64,000 nt of DNA from Branchipolynoe longqiensis (GCA_030323885.1 JASIRB010000122.1:163111-227110), one strand, 5' to 3'. Shown: positions 22,358 to 34,060, counted from the first letter of the stretch. Notes: generated from the letters alone by a model not told the origin. Translations and numbers: made by a program.

Positions 22358-24204
22358 ATGGTCACCGAGGAAACACAAACTTACGTAAGCAAGTTTAAAG
22401 CTGGCAACATTTCTAATTATTTACATCAATGGCAAGAATTAACTACAAACCCAGAGGTTCTTGGAATAATTAAAGGCATTAAAATTCCTTTCACACAATT
22501 ACCTGTCCAGAAAAGAGCACCTTTTCCATATAAATTCAATTCGGAAGAAAGAGATAAACTTAATGAACAAGTAATGATTTTTGAAGCCAAAGGTGAATTC
22601 ATTTCAAATATTTTCTCCACACCCAAACCCGATGGGAGCATAAGAATGATCTTAGATTTAACTAAATTAAATGAAATCATTGAATACCAACATTTCAAAA
22701 TGTTTTCCTTAGAAACAGCTCGAGATTTGATTACCCCAGATTGTTGGCTAGCGAGTGTATATTTAAGAGATGCGTACTATACCGTACCTATTCAGGAATT
22801 AGATCGCAAATATTTAAGATTTGTCTGGAATGGGCAGCTTTTTGAATTTACCTGCCTACCAAATGGTTTGGCGTGTGCACCACGCCTTTTTACTAAATTA
22901 TTGAAACCAGTTTTTTTTCAGAAATGGCAAAACTTGGTCATTGCATGTTTCCATACATTGATGTTTCTTTCATTATGGGACAATCTTCCACACAATGCGA
23001 GCTCGCCGAACTTTTCTCAAAGTTGGGTTTTTTCATACATGATAAGAAATCCGTTTTTTCTCCTACTAAGGAGCTTAAGTGTCTAGGTTTCATTTTAAAC
23101 ACAACGGCTATGACCGTGTCACTTACACAGCAAAAGAAAGATAAGTTTCGGGACACAGCGATACAGCTGTTAGACACATCTAGGCCAAAGATAAGAGAGG
23201 TGGCAGTGTTAATCGGCATAATGATTTCGTACACCCCCGCTATTTTATATGGCGGCGCACACGTTAAGTCCCTGGAAATTGACAAAAATCTAGCTTTGGC
23301 CAGAGCAAAGGGTAATTTTGAAAAGAAAATGTTTATTTCTGAAAACGGACTAGCCGACATTACTTGGTGGCTGAGTCACTTTGATAAGTCTCCCAATCCC
23401 ATTAGAATGGGTGAACCCAACACTACAGTTATAACTGACGCGTCACTGCAAGGTTGGGGGGCACATCGCAATGATGTAGCAACAGGAGGAAGATGGCTAG
23501 AATCTGAAATTTCTGATCATATTAATGTTTTAGAATTAAGAGCTATTTACTTAGGTTTAACAAGCCTTGTTAAAGTACCGAAAGATAATGTATGTATCCT
23601 TACGGATAACACCACAGCGATGGCTTATGTCAGAAATATGGGAGGTACAAAATCAATACAGTGTAACGAAATGGCACTCCTCATTTGGAATTGGGCTCAA
23701 AAGTTTAAGGTTTGGTTAACAATAACACACATACCCGGTACGCAAAATATTCTAGCAGACAAGATGAGTCACCAATTCCATGACCACTTAGAGTGGTCAC
23801 TAAACGGATCAATTTACAAAGAAATCTGCGCCACATGGGGTTTGCCGGATATAGATTTATTTGCTTCACGTAATAACTTTAAACTGGACAAATATGTTTC
23901 GTGGCACCCCGAACCAAATGCATGGCACATAGATGCCTTCTCACTAAATTGGCAACATCATTTCTTTTACATTTTTCCCTCTTTTACCATTATTAGCAAA
24001 GTCGCCAGAAAGATACAAATAGACAAAACACACGCCATCCTCAACGTCCCCGAATGGGACACTCAACCGTGGCTAGCCAGACTAATCTCGACGGCCAAAA
24101 GCAGCCTACGCTTCCCAAGATACCGAGGAAACCTGAAGCATCAGGGACCATTAGTGCGCCACGGAAACGTGTCGACGACTCCTTTGGTAGCATTCCTTTT
24201 TTAA
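22358..24204 (+). pseudogene. DIRS RT/RNase H, frameshifted with mutated catalytic sites
   Basis: The RT palm is recognisable (FSTPKPDGSIRMILDLTKLN; CLPNGLACAPRLFTK). Motif A reads SVYLRDAYYTVP where SVDL is usual, so the catalytic Asp is Tyr. A one-base expansion in the T8 run at 22912-22919 shifts the frame, and the continuation holds FPYIDVSFIMG where YIDD is expected. RNase H follows intact in the second frame (VITDASLQGWGAH, NVLELRA, ILTDNTTA, GTQNILADKMS). The DIRS-typical PDIDLFASRNN block comes after it. The RT is therefore dead in three ways while RNase H looks sound. Confidence 0.88.
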
Positions 24205-25163
24205 ACAAGTACTTGGAACAATTCGGCTTAGACAAGATAACACAACAACGGTTGGTATCTCACGCGTGGAGGAAGGGAACAGTGAAAATGTATACAACCT
24301 ATTTAAAGAAATGGGGCATATATTGCTTACTTAAGAAAGTTAAGCCAATGAACCCGACAGTATCCCAGGTAGGACGATTTCTACGTTTCTTAGAAGACGA
24401 AGGTTTAGGTTACGGCCCTATCAATGCAGCCAGATGTGCGCTATCAATAATCCTACCTAGGATTAACGGACAAACAATGGGAAAACACCATGTTATTTTC
24501 TGGATCGTACGATCAATTTATCAGAGGAACCCTCCCAAACCCAGATATAATAGGTTTTGGGACGTATCTCTTGTTTTTAAACTCTTCAAACAATGGCCAG
24601 AGAATAAGTTCCTGGACATTAAACTATTAGGGTTCAAAGTAGCATTGCTTCTTCTGCTGGTGACAGGACACAGGGGCCAAACTATAGTCGCCATGTCGCT
24701 CAATGGTCTTGAAATCGATAACAAGGAAGCAACGTTTGATTTAACAACTTTGTTGAAATCAAATCGTTTAGGTGATCCCCTGTTGAGAATCAGTGTCACT
24801 AGTTTCACAGAGGATCGAAAATTATGTGTAGTCTCCGCAATACGGACATATATATCCAAGACAAGAACAATAAGAAACTCAAGGCAGCTTTTGGTGAGCT
24901 TTATTAAGCCACACAAGGGTATTTCGAGGGACACCCTCGCCAGATGGACCATGACGGTGTTGAAACTATCAGGAGTCAACACAAACAGATATACATCGCA
25001 CTCTACACGTGGAGCGATGGTCTCTAAGGCCAGATTACTAGGCATCTCCGTGAAACGGATCCTGGCTCACGCAGGATGGAAAACCGCTAGATCGTTTGCA
25101 AAACATTATCACAAGCGACTAGAGAAGCCTCAACCTATAGCACAGAGGCTACTCACCAACTAA
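24054..25163 (+). CDS. DIRS tyrosine recombinase, intact
   Basis: 369 residues overlapping the end of the RT/RNase H frame by 151 bp, as is common in DIRS elements. A SAM-like N-terminal core-binding region (GTVKMYTTYLKKWGIYC) precedes the catalytic domain. The catalytic residues are visible: Arg in VTGHRGQTI, the HxxR of HSTRGAMVSKA, and the terminal HAGWKTARSFAKHYHKRL with Trp and the nucleophile Tyr. No stop or frameshift. It would integrate the circular DNA copy. Confidence 0.92.
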   Translation: MGHSTVASQTNLDGQKQPTLPKIPRKPEASGTISAPRKRVDDSFGSIPFLNKYLEQFGLDKITQQRLVSHAWRKGTVKMYTTYLKKWGIYCLLKKVKPMNPTVSQVGRFLRFLEDEGLGYGPINAARCALSIILPRINGQTMGKHHVIFWIVRSIYQRNPPKPRYNRFWDVSLVFKLFKQWPENKFLDIKLLGFKVALLLLLVTGHRGQTIVAMSLNGLEIDNKEATFDLTTLLKSNRLGDPLLRISVTSFTEDRKLCVVSAIRTYISKTRTIRNSRQLLVSFIKPHKGISRDTLARWTMTVLKLSGVNTNRYTSHSTRGAMVSKARLLGISVKRILAHAGWKTARSFAKHYHKRLEKPQPIAQRLLTN

Positions 25164-25299
25164 AAGAGAAAGGTGAGACAAACAAAGTTTTTTCGCTTTA
25201 TTGTCATACCAATTGTGCACCACATACATAAATAAGACTTGATAATAGAATAATAATAACTAACAGGAATATCAGGATAAAAATGATATTACGTAAAGG

Positions 25300-25434
25300 T
25301 CTCCCTAGCCTGCGGATAGCCAGAGGCGGTATACCGAGGTAAAATAGATTAGTTAGACGAATCTTACCTGGGTATAGATGATGGATAACTATTGTTTTAC
25401 CGAGGTAGGAGCCTCGGATAGACGTGGGCGAGGG
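25300..25434. repeat. DIRS internal complementary region
   Basis: Bases 25300-25345 complement the left terminus (accgaggtaaaa end) and 25346-25434 complement the right terminus (tagattagttagacgaatct onward). The joint cgaggtaaaa/tagatt is the complement of the circle junction. A few mismatches to the left end (ctatccg against ctagccg) show that the two have drifted. Confidence 0.9.
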
Positions 25435-25663
25435 CCCACCCACCACGCCCTTCCACGTCTATTCAATAACTTGTACCAAGAATAGGTCAGATGACTATAG
25501 TCTTTGTTTATTAGAATCATTTTTATCCTGAATTAGTAGGTAAAGATTGCTGGACCCGGATGTGCTTCCTTCTCCCTCGCCCACGTCTATCCGAGGCTCC
25601 TACCTCGGTAAAACAATAGTTATCCATCATCTATACCCAGGTAAGATTCGTCTAACTAATCTA

Positions 25664-27140
25664 TATATATATATACATATATATATACATATATGTACAA
25701 AATGGTATATATATATATATTTATATATATATATATCACAGAGGATTATTTAACAGTTACGATATATTTTCATCATTGGAATCAATTCTGTAGTTGTGGG
25801 GTGCAATAACACAGGAAAACGATCTAAGAGTAATATTTCATAGATTTTCATCTAATCTAGATAGAGCAAATTGTGGATAAATGAGTTGTCATCTCACGGG
25901 GACCAGTGTACCTACGAGTTGATGCTCCTGAGTAGTAAGCTTCATACATAACATGCATACCTCACGTTGAGGTTTTCAACAATTTAAACGATTCATTCAA
26001 TATTCAAAATACAGCAACTACATATATGTATAGATAGAATTTGGCATGCTAATACTCTTTAGGGAATTTACATGCCATATCATTCTTAGCTCTAAACTGA
26101 TTTCTTTTTAAATCGAAAAAAAAAACAACCCCAGAGCTCCCATGAAGAAAAGACCACAGAATGCGTATTGACTGAACAGGACCAAAACAGAGCAGCAGAC
26201 AAATTGAACCAGAGTATTGGTTGTGGCTCAAGTTTTAGGGATATTACTTTTTGGTAGTGGTGTGACAATTGCCACTTTTCAGGCATCTGGGGGATACCAG
26301 TTCATATAATGAGGTTATAGGGGTGCACAAATCCATCTAGTAGTGCTGTAATAGCTCCTTTTGATTCGTGTTGATCTTATGCTGTGTAACCCATATGATG
26401 TGTATGGTGATAAGTTGTTAATAGCAGTTGCTCGGTTCAAAGATGACCCCTTGGGGAAGCCATGCAGTGCTCTTACTACGTGTTGGTTTTTTGGGTGTTT
26501 TTTGTTGTTAAATATCTTTATTCTGCTGAATAAGTTATTTTCTCAATGCCGAAGCACTGGTCTTCTAGCCATTTTTCAATTTGGGATTATTTACACAAAA
26601 ATGGTATATAGAGTAAGGTATACAAGAACTGTGGAATACACAAATTACAGATATAGCACAATGCAATTGTTACCCCAAGTTCCACAGCAACATTGCAACA
26701 GTAGTGTCATATGACTACATCAATATTAGTCTGATCAATGTGAGTATTTCATGGTATTTAGAATGTAAGCATAAGTTATCTTCTGTATTCATTTGGTAAC
26801 GTTGCAGTAAGTTTTAGTGTAGGGTCTGGTCAGTTATTATTAGACAAGCAGTATATAAATGCCAGTTTGCTAGGAATATTCTAGTGCTACCATAACAACG
26901 TTAGTTATGTGAGTTTGTTATTTGCAGTTTGCTCTCTTAGTGTGGTTAAATAAAACTCAACCTAATTCTAGTCATACTTTCTTCATGAATTGTTTCTGAT
27001 AAATCGTAGCATTGAGCATTTGTTGAGACTGCATAGGTTGTTATGCCTCTCTTCGACATGGTTGAGCTGGCTGGTTACGTTTCCTCTCCCGAAACACCTT
27101 ATAGTGGGTGTAACCGAACTTAGATATTGGTGCCTTCCCA
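25664..27140. other. AT-rich non-coding region
   Basis: Begins with (TA)n and tatatacatatatat repeats to about 25740. The remainder is AT-rich with no open frame resembling a known protein and no repeat that I can name. Confidence 0.6.
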
Positions 27141-27517
27141 GGCGAAGTCATAGAGTAAATAATAGATGATCAGATCAAAGAATTCCTTGAATCCTCAAAT
27201 TACATAGTTGACCAACAGAATGGATTCAGGAAAGACAAATCCACTACCAAAGCAATGACCTCACTCCTCTATGAACTGCTGACTGGCATGGATAACGCGG
27301 AATTCACTATAATGGTATTTCTTAATTTCAAGAAAGCATTGAACACAACATACCATACAATTTTATTACGCAAGATCAGGAGAGTTTGGACTGCCAACAC
27401 TAGGGTACTTCAAGGCTCCACTGTTGGCCCACTCCTCTTCCTTATTTTCATAAATAACCTTTCCCTGATATCAGATCATGTTATATTTACTCTCTTTTAG
27501 CACTCACAGTCCTACAT

Positions 27518-27837
27518 AAAGGTGCTGTCACATTAGGGTTTTTTGCGGGAGCGTACAACGGCGTAAGCGCATTACGTCATATACGTCGGTATACGACGCC
27601 ATATGCTACGCATACATTATGCATACGCCGTCATACGCCATCATATGCCATCATATGCCGATCCTCCAACAAGCCTGTTTCCTTGCTCAAAATTGTCAGC
27701 GTATGGCAGCGTATGGATCATACGCTGCTCATACGCTAGGCGTACGCTATGCATAGGTTAGGGGTACGTCGGCATAGGTTGGCCATATGCTGGATTGACA
27801 CCCGCCGGGTGTCTCCTGCGTACCCCCAACGTTCTGT
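27518..27837. mobile_element. Harbinger-type MITE, right end missing
   Basis: Begins aaaggtgctgtcacattagg, matching the reversed right end of the MITE at 28931-29368 (tttttgcgggagcg and cggcgtaagcgc follow in both). It is full of cgtatg/catacg words but stops where the next MITE starts, so its right terminus was lost or replaced. Confidence 0.75.
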
Positions 27838-28400
27838 AAAAGTGGTGTCACACTACGGCGTATGGCGTTAGCGTATGGATTTTTGACCCATACACCGTCA
27901 TACGCTTCACATATGCTAGGCATATGCTACACATACACCGGCATATGCCGTCATAAGCCATCATACTCCGTCATACGCCGTCATACGTGCGTCCGTCCAA
28001 ATTTGTTTTCAGCATGCTAAAAAAATGTCGGCGTATGGTGGCGTATGGCTCATATGCTGCTCATATGCTGCTCATACGCTTGACATATGCTATGCGTACG
28101 CTGACATAGGTTACGCATAGGTTGGGCATACGCTGAACTTGTCAATCACAACCGTCAAACCTCATCACAGTACGCTGCGCATAGGTCGGGATACACTTTG
28201 AATACGCCGCCATAGGCTAGGGGTAGGTTAGGCATAGGTTAGGCATAGCTTAGGCATATGCTGGGCATACACTTCACATGCCGCTGGGACCTCGTGCGTA
28301 GCATATGACGGCATATGACGGCGTATGACGGTGTATGGGTCGAAAACTGCATACGCTGGCATACGCTAACGCCATACGCCGTAATGTGACAGGGCCTTTA
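27838..28400. mobile_element. Harbinger-type MITE, 563 bp
   Basis: Ends aaagtggtgtcacactacgg and, from the right, aaaggccctgtcacattacg, followed at both ends by cgtatggcgttagcg. Dense subterminal catacg/cgtatg words. The termini match those of the 5-kb element at 6240-11292, whose transposase could act on it. Confidence 0.85.
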
Positions 28401-28930
28401 AGGCCTAAGCATAGGATAAGGACTGGTTGGGACACTGCTAACAAGGGCCAATGCATGGTACACTGAAAAAAGCTGTGACAGAACACAGTAAAAACTGAAT
28501 ATGTAATATATGGAATGAAAATAAGAAGAGACAAAGCACATCCCATGGAATTGACGATAGCATATACCAGGCTTAAGGAGACATATTCCGATAAGCATCT
28601 CGGAACCACCCTGGATGCGACATTGAATGCTTGTAAACCAAATAGCCGGAATAAACCAGTCACTTGCACTGAGATTTAAAACTTTCAACATGATAAATAG
28701 CTTCATAAGTGAAAATAGTGCAATCATGTTAGACAAGTCGGCCACCTACCAATAATAAGATTTTAATGATATCATATATACACTGCAAACCAAACAAAAG
28801 AAGATTAAGCTACAATGATTCCAAAACAAAGCCATTAGAACAGTTTTTAAGCGTAAAGCGTTAAGCATATATGAGATGTATCACAGAGCTAATGTAGATT
28901 ACTTTGCAAAGAGAAAGGACTTCCATCTCT

Positions 28931-29368
28931 AAAGGCCCTGTCACATTACGGCGTATGGCGGGAGCGTATTGAAAACCTACGTAGGTCCTGCGCGTGCCGG
29001 CCTATGATGACATTTGGTGACCTTTCGGGTGGTTTTGAGCGTATGTGGAACCTACGAGGAGCGTAGGAGGAGCGTATGGGAGCGTATGGGAGCGTGCTGT
29101 GACATTTTTTGACAGTATGGGCCATACGCCCTCATAGGTCGGGTTTTTTTGAGCATGCACAAAAAAATTTGGACGGACGGATTTATGAAAGCGTATGGCG
29201 GCGTATGCCTCATACGCTTCACATACGCCGGCATCTGGCGGCTTGGGGCGTATGAGTAGCGTATGCATAGCGTATGAGTAGCGTATACGGCGTATGCCGA
29301 CGTATATGACGTAACGCGCTTACGCCGCCATACGCTCCCGCAAAAAACCCTAATGTGACAGCCCCTTT
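28931..29368. mobile_element. Harbinger-type MITE, 438 bp
   Basis: Left end aaaggccctgtcacattacg, right end (reversed) aaaggggctgtcacattagg. It sits between two halves of the LINE C-terminal region. A taa/tta-type context flanks it but the exact 3-bp duplication is ambiguous. Confidence 0.85.
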
Positions 29369-29621
29369 AGCTCACAGGGACAAGAGAGTCAGAGATAGAA
29401 GATATGTAGATAACACCAATAGAACAACAAGGAGTGGTGATGCCACCTTATGTAAAGTCCTTAAACCAAAGAAAAACAAGCTAACAGCAGCAGCAGCATA
29501 CAAGGGGAGCAAGATGTGGAATGTGCTGCCACCAAGAATTAGGAAAGCATCAACCAACCTCAGATTCAAATCCTCACTCAGAATCTACCTAATAACTGGG
29601 ATCAGGCGCTGTGATGAGTGA

Positions 29622-30538
29622 ATACTCAGACAGTGACCTGTCGAACCCAACAATTATTGTACGTTTTCTACCCTGATTACCCCCCACTTCTATCTTCCCA
29701 CCAACATTGGGAACTTGACCCTATCACAATTGATAACCACCCCAAATCTAACACCCAAACCACGAACCATATATTACTAAAGGTTACCCCTTACTAGTAA
29801 ACCAGCAACTAAATATAGCCACTAATGATCATACAATAAATTAATACACTCAGCAACTGTAGTTAACCAACACCTGACCATACTCCTACCTCTACATCAA
29901 ACAAATGTGCACATATTCATCCTACACATTTTAACCAACCCTATCCCCCAACACATCCCTTAGCATTTGACCAAAATCCAGACCATACCAATGCACATAA
30001 TGCATGCTTGCTACAAACTAGATACATCATAACCACGTAGTTAGCTAAATTTGGATTATATCTAAACCAAAGCTGTGCCTACATAACGCTGCATAGCAAA
30101 CTACCTAAAACAACACCTACATGTAAATGCCCACACAGCATGTATGATCGTGACTAGATACAGTACGGAAACATAATTAGCTGAATATCTTATTATAGTC
30201 CGATGGTTTTGGGTTTCTGATATTTTTTGGGATAAATGATTGAAGTGATTGTTAAAATCGACCTCACTTTAATTTGAAGTAACCTCAATTTTAAATGGCT
30301 AACTTTTGATATATTTGAAGTTCAAACATGCAAAATTAATTTAGGCAAGGATGCCAAAACCCAGACACCATAGGCTTATCCAGTAACAAGTTCTATTAAA
30401 TAGACTTAGTATGCCCTTCTCTATGGCAACAAATTGTTAATAAGCGCATCAGTATTTAAGTCAGATATGTAAAAAGATTGTATTCAAATAATTATAACTG
30501 GTTACCTAAAAAAAAACCTGCTGAAAACGTGACTTTAC
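29622..30538. other. Non-coding region with a family-Y MITE fragment
   Basis: 29622-30190 is A/C-rich sequence after the LINE. 30195-30480 is a family-Y MITE fragment (tagtccgatggttttgggtt) lacking its right end. No further LPMO exon was found here. Confidence 0.55.
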
Positions 30539-30702
30539 CTGTATTCCACTTCCATTGGATGACACAATGGTTGCATCTCAAACTATGTGGAAGCTGGAGT
30601 TCGACCCCGTAACTTCCGCTTCCAGTGGGAGCATACCAGCGGCTACCACTTCCATCTGCGAGCTGTAGTAACTTCCGATCCAAGCACTGTTGAGTCAGTT
30701 CT
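30539..30702 (-). CDS. AA15 LPMO-like protein, downstream exon
   Basis: 164 bp on the minus strand, with acceptor tttacttag and donor acag/gtaaag. It encodes TQQCLDRKLLQLADGSGSRW, then YAPTGSGSY, LQLPHSLRCNHCVIQWKWNT. This matches the middle-to-C-terminal part of AA15 lytic polysaccharide monooxygenases (copper enzymes that oxidatively cleave chitin or cellulose), including CxxCVxQWKWxTG. It joins the exon at 30931-31127 in frame across a 228-bp intron. The following exon, which should start NSWG-like, was not found. Confidence 0.82.
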
Positions 30703-30930
30703 CTAAGTAAAGGGAATATACTTCTTTGAGACACTCCATATCCAATGAGAACGCCATTGACAAGCCGGCTGGATATCTGCAACATGCTAGCAGGGCCCAC
30801 TCCAAGTAGCCTGCAGCTACTTTACCTATTGAGGATCCTTGTTACATGGTGGTGAAATTCAAGTAGACAGAGAACATGCAACTTTAACATGTGTATGCTG
30901 CAAACGGCCCTACTTCAAATACTTGCTTAC

Positions 30931-31127
30931 CGCTCACTGTCAACGTCACAGATGCGGAACTCGTGCCAGCCCATATGCGGCGCCCTGATGGCCATACCCA
31001 GTTCAATTCTGTCACCTGACACGTAACCCTCGAAGACACGATGCATCCCCTGGTGTGTGGTTGGGGAACTATTACTGTACGGCTCCCCGCACGCCTCGCA
31101 GCGACCCCCGTTCACCTCCCACTGCAT
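30931..31127 (-). CDS. AA15 LPMO-like protein, upstream exon
   Basis: 197 bp on the minus strand, acceptor ttgtcacag, donor gagcg/gtaagc. It encodes MQWEVNGGRCEACGEPY and IRAPHMGWHEFRICDVD. The family pattern QW..NGGKCG.CGD and ANHxGxFEFRLC is clear; the His in APHMGWHEF corresponds to the second copper-brace His. The first-exon part (signal peptide and His1) would lie at higher coordinates, where an RTE insertion now starts at 31273; it was not seen. Whether the gene is intact cannot be told. Confidence 0.85.
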
Positions 31128-31272
31128 CTGTGACAAAACCACAATGCGAGGCCGCAAATCAAAGTGCACTAGTGTTCGGGTGCACCACACATGTGGAAAC
31201 AGGTGAAGGTTTTGTTTTTTTTTAATTAAAAAAAATTATTATTATTTTTTATTGAGGCTGTATCTATACTGC

Positions 31273-33813
31273 ATGCACCAACCTCAGATCACGATGATGA
31301 AGAAGTCAACGAGTTCTATGACAGCATCAAAAAGGTAATGGAATACACCAAGTCTGGAGAAATAACAATTGTTATGGGCGATTGGAATGCGAAAGTTGGA
31401 GAACAACATGAATATCCAGTAACAGGAAGATTTGGCTTAGGTGAGAGAAATGATCGTGGTGAATACTTGATAAATTTCTGTTTGACATCAAAACTAGTAA
31501 TTGCTAACACCTTATTTGAACATCCAAAGAGAAGACTATATACATGGAAGAGCCCTGGTGATGTATGTCGGAACCAGATCGATTACATTCTTGTCAACCA
31601 ACGATATCGAAATTGTATCAAACAGGCAAGGACATATCCAGGTGCTGACATATGTTCGGATCATAATCCAGTAGTAATCAGTATGGTAGTGAAATTGAAA
31701 CAGCAGAACAAAATTAAAAACAACATTCAAATGGATATGAACATGTTAAAAGATGCAAAATACAGAACTAAGTATAATGTCTCTGTTCATAACAAATTCA
31801 GTGTACTGATGAATGAAGAAACTCCTCAGAGAGAGTATAACAACATTGAAATGGAATGGGAAGCTCTCAGAGAAAGCATGGTCAAGTCAGCAGAGGAGGT
31901 GTTACCAAATAAAAAACGAGAGACAAAGCAATCATGGATGACGCAAACCATACTAGAAAAGATGGCAGAAAGGAAGAAAGTGAAAACCACTGATCCACCT
32001 AAATACAAACACCTGAAGAATGAAATAGAAGATGAATGCAAAAAAGCTAAAGATGAATGGTGGAATAAGAAGTGTGAAGTAGTGGAACAACTTGAGTCTC
32101 AACATCGTTCAAGAGAGATGCACAAGAAAGTGAAAGAGATAACAGGTCAAGGATACAGACAGAGAAGCAGTAAATGTATCAAGAACAAAGACGGCAAAAT
32201 GCTCTTTGAAGAAGATGAAATAAAGTCCAGATGGGAAGAATATGTAAACAAACTATACAATGATGACAGAGGGAACCCACCCACAATTGAGAAAGAAGAT
32301 GGGAATATTATATTAGTATCAGAGGTTGAGAAGGCTATCAATGATCTAAAGGCAGGTAAGGCTCCTGGAAGTGACCAGATAACATCAGAAATGATAAAAG
32401 GACTAGATGAAGTGGGGATTCAAATCATTCATAAGCTAGTAACTGACATCTATGAGACTGGATTTATACCATTGAATATGAATGAATCCATATTTGTACG
32501 ACTCCCAAAGAAGCTAAAACCAACATTGTGTACTGAGTACAGAACACTAAGCCTGATGAGTCATATGTTGAAGATGATCCTGAAAATAATTTTACTGAGA
32601 AACAGACAGAAAATTGAAGAACAAATCAGTAACGTACAAAGTGGGTTTATATCTGGAAGAGGTACACGTGAAGGGATTTTCAATATGAGAATGATTTGTG
32701 AACGTTATTGTGAAGTGAACCAGGATGTTTATGCCTGCTTTATTGACTATGAGAAGGCCTTCGACCGAGTCAATCATGAACTGTTAATCAAATGTTTACA
32801 AGATATTGGTGTCAATGGCAAAGACATTAAACTAATTGTGAACTTATACTGGACACAACGTGCATTTATAAAAATGGAGCAGGGCCTATCGGATGAAGTT
32901 ATGATTAAACGAGGAGTTTGACAGGGGTGTGTATTGTCACCATGTCTATTTAACCTGTACACAGAGATGATTTTCAGACACATTGAAGATTGCAAGGGAG
33001 TGACAATAGGTGGCATGAACGTCAACAATCTTAGATATGCCGATGACAGTGTAATACTAGCAGACAGTGAGAAAAACCTACAAGATATAGTGAATAGAAT
33101 CAATAAAGCTGGAATACTATTCAACATGAAGATGAATGCCAGGAAGACCAAAACAATGGTTATAAGTAAAAAGACAGATAAACCAAATGTCAATATAACC
33201 ATAGATGGCACAAACATAGAACAAGTATCCGAATTCATATATCTCGGACAAAAGATTACAAATGATGGGAGATGTGAGGAAGAAATTAAAAGAAGGATAA
33301 CAATAGCCCGAACAACATTCTCCAAAATGTATAGAGTGTTAACATCAAGTAAGATATTAATACAAACAAGGAAGCGTATTCTTCAGTGTTATGTGTGGTC
33401 TACTCTAATGTATGGGGCAGAGACATGGACAATCTCTAAGAAAATGTACAAACGTTTAGCAGCATTTGAGATGTGGACTTATCGAAGGATGATGAAAATA
33501 TCATGGACAAAGAAGATCACCAACAAAGAAGTTCTCAGAAAAATTAAAAATAAGAAAAGCTTGTTTGCCACTATACAGACAAAGAAACTTATTTATTTTG
33601 GCCACATCATTCGTCAGAGTTCAATATACCGTACATTGTTGGAAGGGAAGGTGAATGGCAGCAGAGGGAGAGGGAGACCAAGAACATCATGGTTTACAAA
33701 TATTTCACAGTGGACAGGCTTGAATTATTCACAGTCTATCAGAACAACATCGGGACAAGTGGAGAACCATTGCATCCAACCCTCGACTAGAGGATGGAAC
33801 TATTGATTGATTG
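31273..33813 (+). mobile_element. RTE-clade LINE, 5'-truncated, with 11-bp target duplication
   Basis: Flanked by atctatactgc at 31262-31272 and 33814-33824. The 3' tail is (attg)3, typical of RTE elements. The insertion splits a dispersed repeat also seen at 19940-20240. Confidence 0.93.
31338..33806 (+). pseudogene. RTE endonuclease/reverse transcriptase, one stop and a late frameshift
   Basis: The N-terminus enters mid-endonuclease: IVMGDWNAKVGEQHEYPVTG, then QIDYILVNQRYRN and ICSDHNPVVI (the catalytic SDH). The RT runs from LKAGKAPGSDQITSEMIK through YACFIDYEKAFDRVNH and LRYADDSVILA (intact ADD). A TGA at 32919-32921 replaces the Arg of the usual RQGCVLSP motif, consistent with CGA to TGA at a CpG, and the frame continues unchanged after it. 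The C-terminus (YGAETWTISKK, RRMMKISW, IYFGHIIRQ) is typical; a one-base frameshift near 33740 moves the last 25 residues. Few lesions suggest a fairly young insertion. Confidence 0.9.
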
Positions 33814-33824
33814 ATCTATACTGC

Positions 33825-34060
33825 CCATAGCATATAAGCCTGGGTCCCAGGCTTGTTTTCAATGCTGGCCAGTGTTGGTGTTATCTTATCACACAGTAGC
33901 TGCTGATAAGTTATTTGATTGCCTGCATTTCAGTAGCTGATAGATAATAGGTTGGTATGGTTAGTAGCCTATATTAGTTTTTTTGGATTTTCTTGGCATA
34001 TATGTATTCTATTTTGTTCTACTCTTATTACTAGACTAGCCTATAATAGATAGAAGAAGC
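33825..34060 (+). repeat. Right part of a dispersed repeat split by the RTE element
   Basis: Continues ccatagcatataagcctggg and shares caggcttgttttcaatgctg and ttagtttttttgg with 19965-20110. Its left part is 31240-31272. Identity of the repeat is unknown. Confidence 0.75.

Larger units (their letters stand above)
20256..25663 (+). mobile_element. DIRS-type tyrosine-recombinase retrotransposon, nearly full length
   Basis: The order gag-like, RT/RNase H, tyrosine recombinase, plus inverted terminal and internal complementary regions, is the DIRS plan. The left terminus (ttttacctcggtataccgcc) and right terminus (ending tctaactaatcta) are both present in complement, joined end to end, at 25300-25434; this is the internal complementary region used to form the circular intermediate. 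The terminal inverted repeat gagaaggaagcacatccggg lies at 20298 on the left and, inverted, ends near 25575 on the right. The element lies in a (TA)n context and has no target duplication, as expected for recombinase-mediated insertion. Confidence 0.93.
27141..29621 (+). mobile_element. Decayed LINE split by Harbinger-type MITEs
   Basis: Three collinear pieces belong to one non-LTR element. 27141-27517 carries RT blocks (QQNGFRKDKSTTKAM, VFLNFKKALNTTYH, VLQGSTVGPLLFLIFINNL). 28401-28930 continues with the thumb region (TEYVIYGMKIRR; HLGTTLDATL; AIRTVFKRKAL). 29369-29621 holds the typical C-terminus (YKGSKMWNVLPPRIRKAS; FKSSLRIYLI). The gaps are filled exactly by the MITEs at 27518-28400 and 28931-29368. 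The type resembles CR1/Jockey-group elements without RNase H. Many stops; inactive. Confidence 0.85.
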
